A DNA stretch of 64,000 bases from Opitutaceae bacterium UBA2377 (lineage in GTDB: Bacteria > Verrucomicrobiota > Verrucomicrobiia > Opitutales > Opitutaceae). A model generated the notes under the pieces. That model was not told the DNA's origin and did no database searches. It worked only from the letters and a program-made list of their open reading frames with translations. The stretch is from assembly GCA_002344205.1 (NCBI GenBank), contig DDSZ01000046.1:2719-66718 (forward strand), written 5' to 3'. Below, in pieces: positions 27,284-37,118 of this stretch. The number at the start of each line of letters is the position of its first letter. Position 1 is the stretch's first letter. Position numbers and translations under genes: made by a program.

Positions 27284-28558
27284 TCACGTTGGCAGTCGCT
27301 CGTTCCGCTGCTTGAGGTAGCGAACATCCGGGATGCGCGTAGAGAGCCATGCCGACACCACGCCGAAGACAAACGCGACAACCCAGATGACCCGGTAGTT
27401 GTTCCCGAGCGCTGCGATCAGCAATCCGCCGCCGGCCAAGGCAACGGTGCGACCGAGGGCGAAGCATACGTTGTAGGCCCCGCTGATTTGCCCGACCAGA
27501 TCGCGCGGCAGATATTCGGAAAAAAACGGTTTTTGGGTGACCTCCACGAGAACCCAACCGATGCCGAACAAGAGAGCGATGACGTAAAACGCATCCACAC
27601 TGTGCGCGGAAATGCCGACGAGGCAGGCGGCCAGCATGGTGGCATAGCCGGCAGCCAACGCCCACGATTTCGGCACACGCTCGATCAGCATACCGAGCGG
27701 AATGGCGGCGAACAACACCGGCACCGCCTGCAGGCTCCACGCCCGTCCGAACTCGTCCCGTCCTATCCCGGCCGTTTGCACCGCGAAGAGCACGACGAAT
27801 CCCGTGATGACGCTGAAACAAATTGCCTGGGTGAACGCCAGCAGCATGAATCGCCGTAGAATGGGCTCCTGGGTGATATCGGTGACGTAGCGACGCAGTG
27901 TGAGGCGCGGCCGTTCCAGCGGAATTACGGGTTTCTCCTTCAAAAACATCGCCGGGAGCGCCACCAAGCCAAGGTGGCCCGCCGCGGCCACAACATAGAA
28001 GATGCCCTCGCCATGCCGGACCAAGGCGAAACCCATGCCCACTTGGAGAAACAGAAATGTCACCAACTGGCCCGAACTGGTGGTGAACGCTTTGGCCAGC
28101 GGGCGCTTCTCCGGAGGCAGCATGTCGGCCATCAACGGGTGCTCCGACCCCCAAAGCACGTCCTGAAAGAGCTGAAAGACCACGACCAGCACCACCACCT
28201 GCCAGAAGGAATCCGCGTGCGGCATCAACCAGAGCGCTCCCGCCACGATCGGGGCGCAGACCACCAAGAAAAAGCGCCGACGACCGAGGGGCGTCCAGAT
28301 GCGGTCGGACAAAATTCCGACCACAGGCTGAACAATGAACCCGAAGGCCGGGTTGATTGCCAGGATGAGCCCGATGATGCCTGCGTTTTCGGTGAAACGA
28401 CGCAGCGTGAGTGGCAGAATGTTGTTGGAAAGTTGCTCGGTGAGCACCAACCCGCTCCAAATCGAAGTAAGAACTGCAATGACGGCGCGAGTCGACGACG
28501 GTGGGGAGTTCACGAGGGGTGTGATGGCAGTCTGATAGTGGGGAGCGCCGAAAATCAA
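27284..28558 (-). CDS. MFS sugar transporter (GPH/sucrose-symporter-like)
   Basis: A 424-residue major facilitator with 12 predicted helices. The FIVQPVVGILSDRIWTPLGRRR segment between helices 2 and 3 is the conserved MFS loop and closely resembles sugar:cation symporters of the sucrose/maltose type. The start ATG at 28558 overlaps the stop of the preceding sulfatase gene by 4 bases (ATGA), so the two are translationally coupled. The likely role is import of the desulfated sugar into the cytoplasm. The substrate is inferred from context. Confidence 0.88.
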   Translation of the reverse strand: MIFGAPHYQTAITPLVNSPPSSTRAVIAVLTSIWSGLVLTEQLSNNILPLTLRRFTENAGIIGLILAINPAFGFIVQPVVGILSDRIWTPLGRRRFFLVVCAPIVAGALWLMPHADSFWQVVVLVVVFQLFQDVLWGSEHPLMADMLPPEKRPLAKAFTTSSGQLVTFLFLQVGMGFALVRHGEGIFYVVAAAGHLGLVALPAMFLKEKPVIPLERPRLTLRRYVTDITQEPILRRFMLLAFTQAICFSVITGFVVLFAVQTAGIGRDEFGRAWSLQAVPVLFAAIPLGMLIERVPKSWALAAGYATMLAACLVGISAHSVDAFYVIALLFGIGWVLVEVTQKPFFSEYLPRDLVGQISGAYNVCFALGRTVALAGGGLLIAALGNNYRVIWVVAFVFGVVSAWLSTRIPDVRYLKQRNERLPT

Positions 28559-30065
28559 ATGCCTGCCAAGCCCAGTCGCGCGAATTGTTCCTGCGGGGCA
28601 TGTGCTTGGCGCATGCCCTCAGCCAAAGCCTGTGCCATTTGGGATTCCAAGACAGGGTCATTAATCGGGTTCTGCTGCCCTGAATCTCTTGCCAAATCAA
28701 AAAGCAAGTGCCGGGATCCCACCGCGACTGCGGCGGGAACAATACCATCGATCTCCCCTTGCGCCTGCGCGATGCGCAGCACGGACATCCCCTTCGTGAA
28801 CGGTAGCGGCCCGGCCAGCTCGACCTGACCGGGGGCGAGTTCCGCCGGGGAAAACATCCGCCGCATGCGCGCGGGCATCAGGGTGTATTCATAGAGAGGC
28901 ACTGAGGGGTCGGTGGTCGCACGCATGTAAACGTGACGGCCTGTGGTGATATTCACATGGGCGCCCCAAGTTCCGAAGAGTCCGTATTGGCGCACCGGCG
29001 TGTCGTGAGCGATGGCCTCCCGGAGATTGCGGCCGATCATGTCGGATGTCGGTGGCACCCCGAAGAAATCCAGCAGCGTGGGGGCGAGATCGATCGCCGG
29101 TTGGACCAGGGACTGGCGGGCGACGCCTTGGGCGCGGCAGCGCGGATCCCAGACGAAAAAGGGCGTGCGGGCCAGCTCCTCATACCAAGGCACGTGCATC
29201 TTGGCCCAGCAATCGTGCTCCCCGAGAAGGAAGCCGTGGTCGGTCCAAACAATCAGCATCGTGTCGTCCCACAGTCCGTATTCGTCCATCGCGTCGAGCA
29301 CGCGACCGAGTTGCCCGTCGCAATAGCTGACGAGGGCGGCGTATTCCATCCGGCAATGTTCCCGCAGTTCGGCGGGCTCCGTGGCCGGAGCGTAGGCGGG
29401 CCAATCGAAGAGCTTTCCCGAGTAATTTTTGAAATGCTCGGCGTAAGGCGCCTTGGCTTCGGGCGGACTGAAGAAGGGCTCGTGCGGATCAAAGGTCTCG
29501 ATCTGCAGGAACCAGCGATCAGCCTGATGATTGCGCTTCAGGAAATCCAGGCCGCCGTCGAAGGTGCGGGTCTGCGGCCAGTCCGCGGCCGTCCGCATGC
29601 CTGGCGGTTGACGAGATCGTGTCGCACAAGCCGGTCGTGTTTGGCGTTGCGGCCGGCGGCGGGCGGCCAGAGCGGATCCTCGACCTGGCCGATCCAGGGG
29701 TCGCCCTCCTGGCCGCGGATGAATTCCCAGGACGAATAGCGGGTGTGGTAATTGGCGCCGCCGTCCTCGAAGTAGTGCTGGTGGTCCGTGACCAAGTGCG
29801 AATAAACCCCCTGCGCCTGGAGCATCTCCGTGAACGCATCATCGAACGGCTCCATTGGCCCCCAGCTCCGATGCAGGAAATTTGGCCGCCCGGTCAGGAA
29901 GTCGCGCCGCGCAGGCATGCACGGCATCGAGCAGACATAGGAGGTGTCGAAACGGACAGAGCGCTCGGCCAGCCGGGTGAAATTCGGCGCCTGCACCCAG
30001 TCGCACCCATAGGGCGGCAGGAAGTGTCGGTTCAACGAGTCAAAGGTGACGACGATGGCTTTCAT
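28555..30065 (-). pseudogene. Sulfatase, full length but with a one-base frameshift
   Basis: Two overlapping frames together make one S1 sulfatase of about 503 residues. The N-terminal frame (30065 to about 29600) starts MKAIVVTFDSLNRHFLPPYG and has the modification motif CMPAR with Cys at residue 49. The C-terminal frame (29598 to 28555) continues with TAADWPQTRTFDGG, a DPHEPF segment and WTDHGFLLGEHDCWAKMH. At the joint, CGCCAGGCATG would need one more G to read through (NRQGMRTAADW). Everything else looks intact, so the frameshift is recent or a sequencing error. If functional, it would act with the maturase and the coupled MFS transporter. Confidence 0.85.
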
Positions 30066-30162
30066 TAGTTTTTGTGGTCAGACACAGGATGGAGCACTCC
30101 GTCATGAGGCTGCAGCGTAACCCCAGAGGGAATGGTGGCAGGCGTATGAGCTTCCCGGAGAG

Positions 30163-31137
30163 CTACGGCTTCAGGTGTTGCACCAACCACGCGGTCGCAT
30201 CATCGATATAAGTGTGTGGCAGCATGTGACCGCTGTCGAAGAATTTGAGTTGCTTGGAGGAGCCAGGCACGCGGGCGACGAGCCCCTCGGCATCTTCGGG
30301 CGTATAATAGATGTCTTCCCGCGCCATCAGAAACAGCACTGGTTTGTCCCCCAGCGCCCGGGCATGGTTGTCCGGGGCAACGGCGGCCAGACGCGCCCGG
30401 GCGGCCGGCGGCATGGATGCCGGAGCGCCGCCGGTGCCAAGCATCGGCGGCGCCACACAGACCACCCCAACTTGGAGGCGAGGTTCGACGGCGAGCAGGT
30501 TAATGGCAGTCACGCCGCCCATGCTGTAACCGAAGACCGCGCGGCGGACCGGATCAATGTCGGCGCGTGTCGCCAGATAGTCGAGTGCCCGGCGGTAATC
30601 GACGGCGGTGCGAACGATAAGATCGCGAAACCGATAGAGCCAGTTGCTCTTGCCCACAAAGTTCTGGGGATTGGCGAAATCCCCAAGATGGCTGCGTTCG
30701 CCGAAATAGGCGGCATCGAGCATGAACACGGCATAACCGGCCTCAAGCAGCTGCGGGATCAACGGGCCGGTCGGGTTGTCGGCACGCCACCACGCGTCCT
30801 TGTTGGATCCGACGCCGTGCAGCACCAGCACGCACGGCGGTGGGGTGGTCGCGGACTTTGGCAGGGCAAACCAGCCGGCGATGCGTTCGCCGGTGCTGGT
30901 GGTGAAGGCGATTTTTTCGCGCTTATAGATCGGCGTCTCGCTCTGGTCCACGACCCGGGCGTCGAGCGGGATTGAGAGGTCGTAGTCGTAGAATTGAGTC
31001 ACGGCATGGTAGGCTTCGTCGCTGAGTAACGTTGGGTCTCCCGGCGCAGCAATCGTACCCGTCTTGGATTGGGCCGCCAAGTAACCGGCGGAATACAACA
31101 TCATCGCGCATAAACCGATCATGATATTAGTTTGCAT
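30163..31137 (-). CDS. Secreted alpha/beta hydrolase (acetyl-esterase-like)
   Basis: A 324-residue exported serine hydrolase of the dienelactone/acetyl-xylan-esterase type. The ATG at 31137 opens a signal peptide (GLCAMMLYSAGYLAAQ); a GTG 12 bases upstream is possible. The oxyanion segment VLVLHGVGSNKDAWW, the nucleophile elbow GYSMGG, an Asp in MAREDIYY and a His in SGHMLPH complete the triad. A related protein is encoded at 45113-45937. Context in the sulfatase locus suggests removal of acyl groups from a polysaccharide, which is inference. Confidence 0.85.
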   Translation of the reverse strand: MQTNIMIGLCAMMLYSAGYLAAQSKTGTIAAPGDPTLLSDEAYHAVTQFYDYDLSIPLDARVVDQSETPIYKREKIAFTTSTGERIAGWFALPKSATTPPPCVLVLHGVGSNKDAWWRADNPTGPLIPQLLEAGYAVFMLDAAYFGERSHLGDFANPQNFVGKSNWLYRFRDLIVRTAVDYRRALDYLATRADIDPVRRAVFGYSMGGVTAINLLAVEPRLQVGVVCVAPPMLGTGGAPASMPPAARARLAAVAPDNHARALGDKPVLFLMAREDIYYTPEDAEGLVARVPGSSKQLKFFDSGHMLPHTYIDDATAWLVQHLKP

Positions 31138-31339
31138 AGGAAACTTCACTACCGATCAAAACCGATAGCGAGGGGTTGTATTGGTTAGAGGCTATCCGAA
31201 AACCCCAATGCAGGGATGGTCGGCAGTGACATTGACCGCGCTTCAGAGTGAACGGCGTGCGCAAGCATGCTGGCCTACGTGTGGATTTCATGGTTTTAGG
31301 TTAGCCTCTAGTATCATCACGGCCTCGCTGGGTGAATTT

Positions 31340-32845
31340 CTATGGGACAATGGAGATTTCCGCTTCTTTCCAGTAGAAAGGATCCCGTTTTTCCGCTTCC
31401 TTCTGCTCAAGCGTGTATTGCTGCAGGGCGTGGGACTTGCCCAGCCGGACATCAAATTCAAGCCGGCCATCGCTGTCTGCTTTAACTTTTTCCGGCGACA
31501 CCTTCGCTTCGGCTGCACCTGATACATTCAATGAGTAATCGTGGTGTGGGAGGAAACCCGGCGCGGTCCGAACCCTTATGTCACCGCTGCCACGAATCGT
31601 CAGGCCGGATTTCGATACATTGGTGAGGTAAAGGAATTCGACCACATCACGAGTTACAGTGAACTCCCAGTCCCAGACCCGGAAGTTTGGTTCGATCGAT
31701 CGATAGTTGAACTGCACTGGATTTTGCACAGGCCTCATGAAGTCCGCCGCAATATTTGGCCATGCCTGCAAGAACGACTCCATGAAGTGGTATTGAATGT
31801 GGCCACCGCGGGGATATGAGTCGTAGAAATGAGCAATCCGCAGCTCATTGAGCCGTTCGTGGAACCTGTCATTAAGCAGCGCAATTTTCCCTTCCAGGCC
31901 GAGCTTGGCCGGATCACCGTCATCGGGAGCTGGGCCGCCGGGAAGTCCGCGGCCGGTGCGAAACCAGACCTGAAGTGGCGCGAGGTTCTCCGCGAGATCA
32001 AGTGGATTGTGTCCGTGCCAGCGCACTTCCTGCGTCAGAAAGGGGCCCCAGATGGCATCTGGTCTCATTTGAGTCGGGAAAGCACTCTCCGGCCCGAGAA
32101 ACGCATTGTCAAGCGCACCCGAAAACGCGTAGGTGCCGGCGAAGAGATCCGGATGGCGGGCAGCATAACTCATCGCACCAAATCCCCCCATGGAAACACC
32201 CGCGACGACGCGCCCCCCGCGGTCAGTCCGCACATTATAGTTCGCCTCAATGTATGGAATCAGCTGGGCAAGATGAAAAGTTTCCCACATAGGGGGGCCA
32301 AAACTGCCTCCATTATACCAGTCGCTATAAAAACCGAGATCGCCTCCATCGGGCATCACAATCACGACATCCTTGTCGCCAGTGAAATCAAAGAGGGTTT
32401 GCGGGGCGAGAATGTTCTGAGTCCAAACATGTGCGCCGCCCCGCCCGCCACCGCGCGGCTGCCCCCCGTGAAGCAAATATAAAACCGGATAATTTGCACC
32501 AGCCTTGGGATAATTTTGTGGCAGCAAAATCCGAACCTTGGTATTGGTGCTTGGATTAATGAGCGGGTTGGCGAACTCCAACTCAATAAGCCGAGGACTG
32601 GTCATTGGGGCACCTGCAGCGTTAGTCCTTTTGGTGCCATCGCTGTTGTAGAGCGGAGGATTCGTCTGGCTGACGAGCACGAGCGGGAGAGCCGAGGACA
32701 CCGGCATCGCGTGGAGCGAGACAAAGACGGTGGTGGATAGCAGAGCCGCAACCAATACCGCGTAGGATATGGGCCTTACGGGAAGTCGTTGCGGGGAACG
32801 AAAGCAGAAAGAATCACTCGACGCAGATTTTGACATGGTATGCAT
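31340..32845 (-). CDS. Secreted esterase of the esterase D/enterochelin-esterase-like family
   Basis: A 501-residue protein with a signal-anchor-like N-terminus (YAVLVAALLSTTVFVSLHA). The fold begins at about residue 100 with VRILLPQNYP and YPVLYLLHGG, then VIVMPDGG and the nucleophile elbow GVSMGGFG. A C-terminal domain of about 120 residues (from FNYRSIEPNFRVWDWEF) looks like a beta-sandwich. A Gly-rich loop GGGRGGAHVW follows the oxyanion region. It lies 34 bases after the TonB receptor gene on the same strand, so it is probably cotranscribed. Likely a carbohydrate esterase; the substrate is unknown. Confidence 0.85.
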   Translation of the reverse strand: MHTMSKSASSDSFCFRSPQRLPVRPISYAVLVAALLSTTVFVSLHAMPVSSALPLVLVSQTNPPLYNSDGTKRTNAAGAPMTSPRLIELEFANPLINPSTNTKVRILLPQNYPKAGANYPVLYLLHGGQPRGGGRGGAHVWTQNILAPQTLFDFTGDKDVVIVMPDGGDLGFYSDWYNGGSFGPPMWETFHLAQLIPYIEANYNVRTDRGGRVVAGVSMGGFGAMSYAARHPDLFAGTYAFSGALDNAFLGPESAFPTQMRPDAIWGPFLTQEVRWHGHNPLDLAENLAPLQVWFRTGRGLPGGPAPDDGDPAKLGLEGKIALLNDRFHERLNELRIAHFYDSYPRGGHIQYHFMESFLQAWPNIAADFMRPVQNPVQFNYRSIEPNFRVWDWEFTVTRDVVEFLYLTNVSKSGLTIRGSGDIRVRTAPGFLPHHDYSLNVSGAAEAKVSPEKVKADSDGRLEFDVRLGKSHALQQYTLEQKEAEKRDPFYWKEAEISIVP

Positions 32846-32879
32846 AAGGGTTGGGCGGGGGGTAGGTTGGTCTCGTGGT

Positions 32880-35069
32880 TTAGAACCGGATTCGCGCGCT
32901 GAGCTTGGCGTTGAAGGGGCGGCCTCGGACCAGAAAGTAGTCAATATAGTCTTCGTCGGTCAGGTTCTCCATGGTGAGCACCCAATCGACATTGGCGCGG
33001 CCAATTTCCATACTGTAGCCGAGCGACGCGTCCCAACGCGACCACGAGTCGACTAAAACCCGAAAGGTCACAGGGTTGCGATTGCCGCGCATCCTGTCGG
33101 TGAACATGTAGCCCGCGCCGATCCACAACCGATCAAACGGCCCGCCCTTGAAGGTGTATTTGCCCCAGAACCGGTAGGAATTGCGCGGGGCATCGGGCAG
33201 TTCGGTGCCCACGCGTGCCGGGCGTTCCAAATCGGATATCACCTCGGTGTCGAGATAGGCATAGGATCCGAGCAATTGGAACTGGTCGGTAGGGAGGAAT
33301 TGGAACTCCACCTCGGCCCCCTTCGAGCTTTCCTCACCAGAGAGCTCAAAGAAGGTCAGGCCCGTGAGCCCGTCGAAGCGACCTACCTGGATGTTTCTTC
33401 TGGTGGTATCAAAATAGGTGACACTGCCGGAAAACCGATCTTGGGCCACCTTAATGCCGAATTCGTAATTTTTCCCCTCCTCGGGTGTGTCCGGAAAACG
33501 CGAATTGGCGACGCCAGAATCCGAGGTGTTGGCAAATAGAAAAACATGAGGCACGATGCGGAAAGAGGCACCGAATTGAGGCTTTGATAATTCGAACTCA
33601 CCACGGCTGATTGGGTTGGCCATCAAGGGTTGATTGAGAAAGGTTTTTGTTTCGCCCCGCCCGGCTCCGGCCAGTAAAGTGAGGCGTTCATCGAAGGCCG
33701 TGAGTATCGCCAGGGCGTAGTAGACCCGGTCGGAGCGCTTCTCATTGCTGACGCCGTTGGCGGCGGGAAAATAGTCGGCCAGATTGCCCACGCTGTAATT
33801 GCGCGCGGCGATGTTGAAGATCGGGAAGTTCCGCTGGGGGAGGTTGGTGTTGACCAGTGAACTGACGCGCGCCTTGGCCTCGGCATTGCTCGCGCCGACC
33901 ACGGTCTTCAGCGTGCCAAAGGGCAGCTTGAAACTCCCCGTGAAATCGAGCTGCAAACTATCGATCTGTCGCTTGTCGTCGTTGATATTGCCGGTGACGA
34001 CCACAGTGGTGGCATTGCTAAGGGGAACCTGGGCGGGAGGGATCTGCGCTCCCACGCGCCGTAGCGCATTGTAGTAGTGTTCGTCTCGGACGGCGGCGGC
34101 GCGCAAGGAGAAATGTTCGTTGAAGACATGCGTAGCCTCAAGGTAGGTGGTGATCTGCTTCTGCTTGGCGTAGGTATCGGGGCCGCCCGTGTTGTAGGTC
34201 CGCTCGGGCAGGGCCAGCGTGCCGGTGTTGGGCTCGAAGGGCATGAGGATGAACGCCTCGTGCTCGTCCAAGTCCTGAAGGCGGACTTCGGCGCGAACCA
34301 TAGTGCGCTTCTTGTAGTTGAGTTGGAGCTGGGCGTTGAGGAATTTCTGTTCATAAGCCTCGAAATCGCGGAATCCCCCGGAATCCAGGTAAGCGCCAAT
34401 CACGCGATACAGAAGTTGCCCTTCGCCGAGCTTCGCCAAGGGACCAGTCGCATCTATAGTGGCGCGAAAGAGGTCGAAGTCGCCGCCCTCGAGTGTCAAC
34501 ACCGTCTGTTGCTTGGCTAGGGGTTTCTTGGTTAGGATGTTGATCACTCCGCCGGGATTGCCGAATCCGAACAGCACGGAAGTCGGGCCTTTTACCACTT
34601 CTATTCGTTCAATCTCAGCCATTTCGTTGCGGCCACGTTCTCCCGCAAAAGCGGGCGCATCGGAGAAGTAGTTGCGGCGGGCGGATCCGGCTCGAAAGCC
34701 GCGGATGGTAAACTCGTCGGAATTATTGCCATTGCGGCGGATGCCGGGCACTTGGCGGACCACGTCATTGAGGCTGGTCCATCCGCGGTCCTGGATAAAG
34801 TCACTGGTGACGACGCTGGCGGTGAGCGGCAGAGACTCCAGCGGCACGGCGATGCGTGTCCCCACGGCGGAGTTGGTTGCGAGGTAGGAGTTGACCTGAG
34901 TGGCCTCGACTTCGAATGGCGAGAGTAGGATGACCTCTTCCGGTTCAGCCGGGGCGGGAGATGTCTGGGCGCTACTTTGCAGCTGGAACACCAAGATCAC
35001 GACCGCCGAGGAGAACTTCCGGCCAAGGGCTAGGAACTTGATTGTATCATTGAGAGGGTTCGCTTTCAT
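32880..35069 (-). CDS. TonB-dependent outer-membrane receptor
   Basis: A 729-residue receptor. From the ATG at 35069 a signal peptide is followed by EEVILLSPFEVEA, an N-terminal motif common in verrucomicrobial receptors and probably the TonB box. The plug domain follows (VVTSDFIQDRGW, DVVRQVPGIRRNG, IERIEVVKGPTSVLFGFGNPGGVINI) and then a 22-strand-type barrel ending in SARIRF with a terminal Phe. It would import a large ligand across the outer membrane; the neighbouring sulfatases and esterases suggest a sulfated oligosaccharide. It is divergent from the LacI regulator across a 194-base region. Confidence 0.93.
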   Translation of the reverse strand: MKANPLNDTIKFLALGRKFSSAVVILVFQLQSSAQTSPAPAEPEEVILLSPFEVEATQVNSYLATNSAVGTRIAVPLESLPLTASVVTSDFIQDRGWTSLNDVVRQVPGIRRNGNNSDEFTIRGFRAGSARRNYFSDAPAFAGERGRNEMAEIERIEVVKGPTSVLFGFGNPGGVINILTKKPLAKQQTVLTLEGGDFDLFRATIDATGPLAKLGEGQLLYRVIGAYLDSGGFRDFEAYEQKFLNAQLQLNYKKRTMVRAEVRLQDLDEHEAFILMPFEPNTGTLALPERTYNTGGPDTYAKQKQITTYLEATHVFNEHFSLRAAAVRDEHYYNALRRVGAQIPPAQVPLSNATTVVVTGNINDDKRQIDSLQLDFTGSFKLPFGTLKTVVGASNAEAKARVSSLVNTNLPQRNFPIFNIAARNYSVGNLADYFPAANGVSNEKRSDRVYYALAILTAFDERLTLLAGAGRGETKTFLNQPLMANPISRGEFELSKPQFGASFRIVPHVFLFANTSDSGVANSRFPDTPEEGKNYEFGIKVAQDRFSGSVTYFDTTRRNIQVGRFDGLTGLTFFELSGEESSKGAEVEFQFLPTDQFQLLGSYAYLDTEVISDLERPARVGTELPDAPRNSYRFWGKYTFKGGPFDRLWIGAGYMFTDRMRGNRNPVTFRVLVDSWSRWDASLGYSMEIGRANVDWVLTMENLTDEDYIDYFLVRGRPFNAKLSARIRF

Positions 35070-35114
35070 GGGGCATGGGGTGGTTTGGTGCAGGGGTGAA
35101 GACAACTTTGCCGC

Positions 35115-35134
35115 TGGCCAAAGGGGTTTGGCCA
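35115..35134. promoter_or_regulatory. Palindrome between the TonB receptor and LacI genes
   Basis: A perfect inverted repeat with 8-base arms, TGGCCAAA-GGGG-TTTGGCCA, lies 46 bases upstream of the receptor start. A second palindrome, TTGGGCCCAA, is at 35163-35172. Either could be the LacI operator; the first could also form a hairpin in the receptor leader. Confidence 0.45.
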
Positions 35135-35263
35135 AGGCGACGTGGAACACTGCTGACATAAGTTGGGCCCAAAGGGAGAATAGGCCATCCTTTCGGAATC
35201 TTACACGTTAGATATTGACCCGAACCGGAGGAGTTCCACTATCATTTGGTCGGCACCTCGGAC

Positions 35264-36331
35264 ATGCCAAGCCGCCTGAATCTACGCCTTATCGCCCAAA
35301 AAGCCGGAGTTTCGGCCACAACGGTCTCCTATGCGTTGCGAAATGATCCGAGGGTTCGCGCTGAGACGCGGAAAATGATTGAGGAAATCGCGCTGAGCCT
35401 CGGTTACCGGATGAATCCGCTTGTGGCGGCACTCATGACCAGGATAAAGTCCGGGCGACCGATCAATTATCAGGGCACGATTGCCGTCCTGCACGATCAT
35501 TTGCTGGAGCAGCGGGACGACGAGCGGCCAACCGCGGAAAGGTTTATGGCCGGGGCGCTTGCGGGAGCGGGCCGCCACGGATTCAAAGCGGATAAATTTG
35601 AGCTGAACGAGGTCCAAAAACACCCCGAGACCTTCAAGAGGGTTTTGCGCGCCCGCGGCATTCGCGGACTGGTGGTCTTGCCACCCGTGACTACGAAACT
35701 CGAATTGGCCATTGATTTGGAAGACATCGCCCCAGTCTGCATCGGTTATCCGGTCGTGTCGCCAGAGCTGCACCGCGTCGCGCACCATCACCATAAATCT
35801 TTCTCCCTGGTCTGGCGGGAACTCGCCGAGCGCAGGCTAAGGCGTATCGCCCTCGTGGTGGATGAATTGGTGGACGACCGGGTCTCCAACCATTGGTTGG
35901 CATCCTATTTTTTCCACAGTCATCATCAGTCTGTTCGTGAGCGCATCCCGCCCTTCGAGCATCATTCGGGGCTCGACTCAGATACGATTAGTCGGTTCGC
36001 GCAATGGCGGAGCCGTTATCGGCCGGACGTTGTCGTGGTCGCGGGCACTGCCCGCATCGTCTTGGGGTGGCTCCAGTCGCTCGACCTGAAGGTTCCCAAT
36101 GACCTTGGAGTCGTGGCCCTTCGGGCACAAAGCCCTGACGTGACCGGGATCGATCAACGAGAGGAGGAGGTGGCGGCGGCGGCGGCGGCCGCAGTCATCA
36201 CCAATCTGCTCAACAATGATTTTGGGATTCCGTCCTATCCCCACCTCACGCTCGTGCCAGGTAGATGGGTCGAAGGCAAGACTCTCAAGCCAGGATGGAC
36301 GGAGCACATCCGGCGGTGCAAGTTGGCGTGA
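35264..36331 (+). CDS. LacI family transcriptional regulator
   Basis: A 355-residue repressor. The N-terminal HTH (NLRLIAQKAGVSATTVSYALR) and hinge region (IALSLGYRMNPLVAALMTRI) match LacI proteins, followed by a periplasmic-binding-like sensor domain. The hinge lacks the typical Leu-rich ending seen in LacI itself, as is common in sugar-locus regulators of this phylum. A TTG at 35246 has a better-placed GGAGGAG upstream and would add six residues; the ATG was kept. Divergent placement suggests it controls the receptor/esterase and possibly the sulfatase genes in response to a sugar. An Ala run lies near residue 300. Confidence 0.88.
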   Translation: MPSRLNLRLIAQKAGVSATTVSYALRNDPRVRAETRKMIEEIALSLGYRMNPLVAALMTRIKSGRPINYQGTIAVLHDHLLEQRDDERPTAERFMAGALAGAGRHGFKADKFELNEVQKHPETFKRVLRARGIRGLVVLPPVTTKLELAIDLEDIAPVCIGYPVVSPELHRVAHHHHKSFSLVWRELAERRLRRIALVVDELVDDRVSNHWLASYFFHSHHQSVRERIPPFEHHSGLDSDTISRFAQWRSRYRPDVVVVAGTARIVLGWLQSLDLKVPNDLGVVALRAQSPDVTGIDQREEEVAAAAAAAVITNLLNNDFGIPSYPHLTLVPGRWVEGKTLKPGWTEHIRRCKLA

Positions 36332-36344
36332 TAGTTAGCTGGAA

Positions 36345-36440
36345 GAAATAGATGCGCAGCATCCGCCCCAGACCGATGGGCGGGCGACCGCGTTCGCCCT
36401 TGCGGTAATGCGGCGCGATAACCGCCAGCATACGCCGTTT
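36345..36440 (-). pseudogene. IS5-type transposase N-terminal remnant
   Basis: The minus strand reads RMLAVIAPHYRKGERGRPPIGLGRMLRIYF, which matches the N-terminal region of IS5-group transposases (PHYPKxxRGRPPIGLERMLRIYFLQ). Only about 30 codons survive, without flanking repeats. It is a fossil of an insertion next to the LacI gene. Confidence 0.65.
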
Positions 36441-36599
36441 CCGTTGTATCACAGGGCGTTATCTCCCGATTCAGGGTTCTGGCGCCTCAGGCTGCTCGAA
36501 CATTATTCATTAATTTTGGGCGAGCCTGATAACCGAAAGCTATCAGACTGTGAACAACAAAGTCACACCGCGTGAGCCGGAATCCGCTATGGTTGGCTC

Positions 36600-37118
36600 A
36601 TGTCCCATTCATTCTGCTGTGGTCCGACCCGCGCCGCCATCCTCGCAGAGGCGGGCGAGCAGTCACCAGAGGCCGAACTGAAGTGTCATGCTTTGCTTGG
36701 TCTCGTGCAGGCCTGCCATTCGCTCCAACGTGCGTTGCGCCGCGAGATAGCCCCAAACAGTTTGACCGAATCGGGCTTTTGCATCCTGGCCTGCCTGAAT
36801 CAGCGTGAATTGTTGCCGGCCAATTCGCGGGCATTGGCGCGTGAGCTTTCGTTATCGCCACCGGTGGTCGTTGCAACGCTCGGCCGGCTGGAAATTTCCG
36901 GATTGGTTACGCGAGAACGTTCACAAAAAGATCATCGTGTCCTTGCGTTAAAAATTACCGCCGCCGGCCGGCGGGCTCTTGCGGACACGCTCTCGCACTA
37001 TCTCAAGTGCATCACGGGAGTGATGTCCGTGCTCGATCCACACGATGTTGCCACCCTCGACCTTGCCTGCGCCCGTCTTCGCGAGGCTTCCGCCCACGAC
37101 CCCGCTTCAGCTTCATGA
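36600..37118 (+). CDS. MarR family regulator upstream of the RND cassette
   Basis: A 172-residue winged-helix regulator. The core (about 45-145) contains LTESGFCILACL, the recognition region ANSRALARELSLSPPVVVATLGRLEISGLV and the wing RERSQKDHRVLALKITAAG. An N-terminal extension contains two adjacent Cys (SFCCGP). Its TGA overlaps the adaptor ATG as ATGA, so it is cotranscribed with the efflux genes, and the usual model would be autorepression of the operon released by a drug or phenolic ligand. The ligand is unknown. Confidence 0.88.
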   Translation: MSHSFCCGPTRAAILAEAGEQSPEAELKCHALLGLVQACHSLQRALRREIAPNSLTESGFCILACLNQRELLPANSRALARELSLSPPVVVATLGRLEISGLVTRERSQKDHRVLALKITAAGRRALADTLSHYLKCITGVMSVLDPHDVATLDLACARLREASAHDPASAS

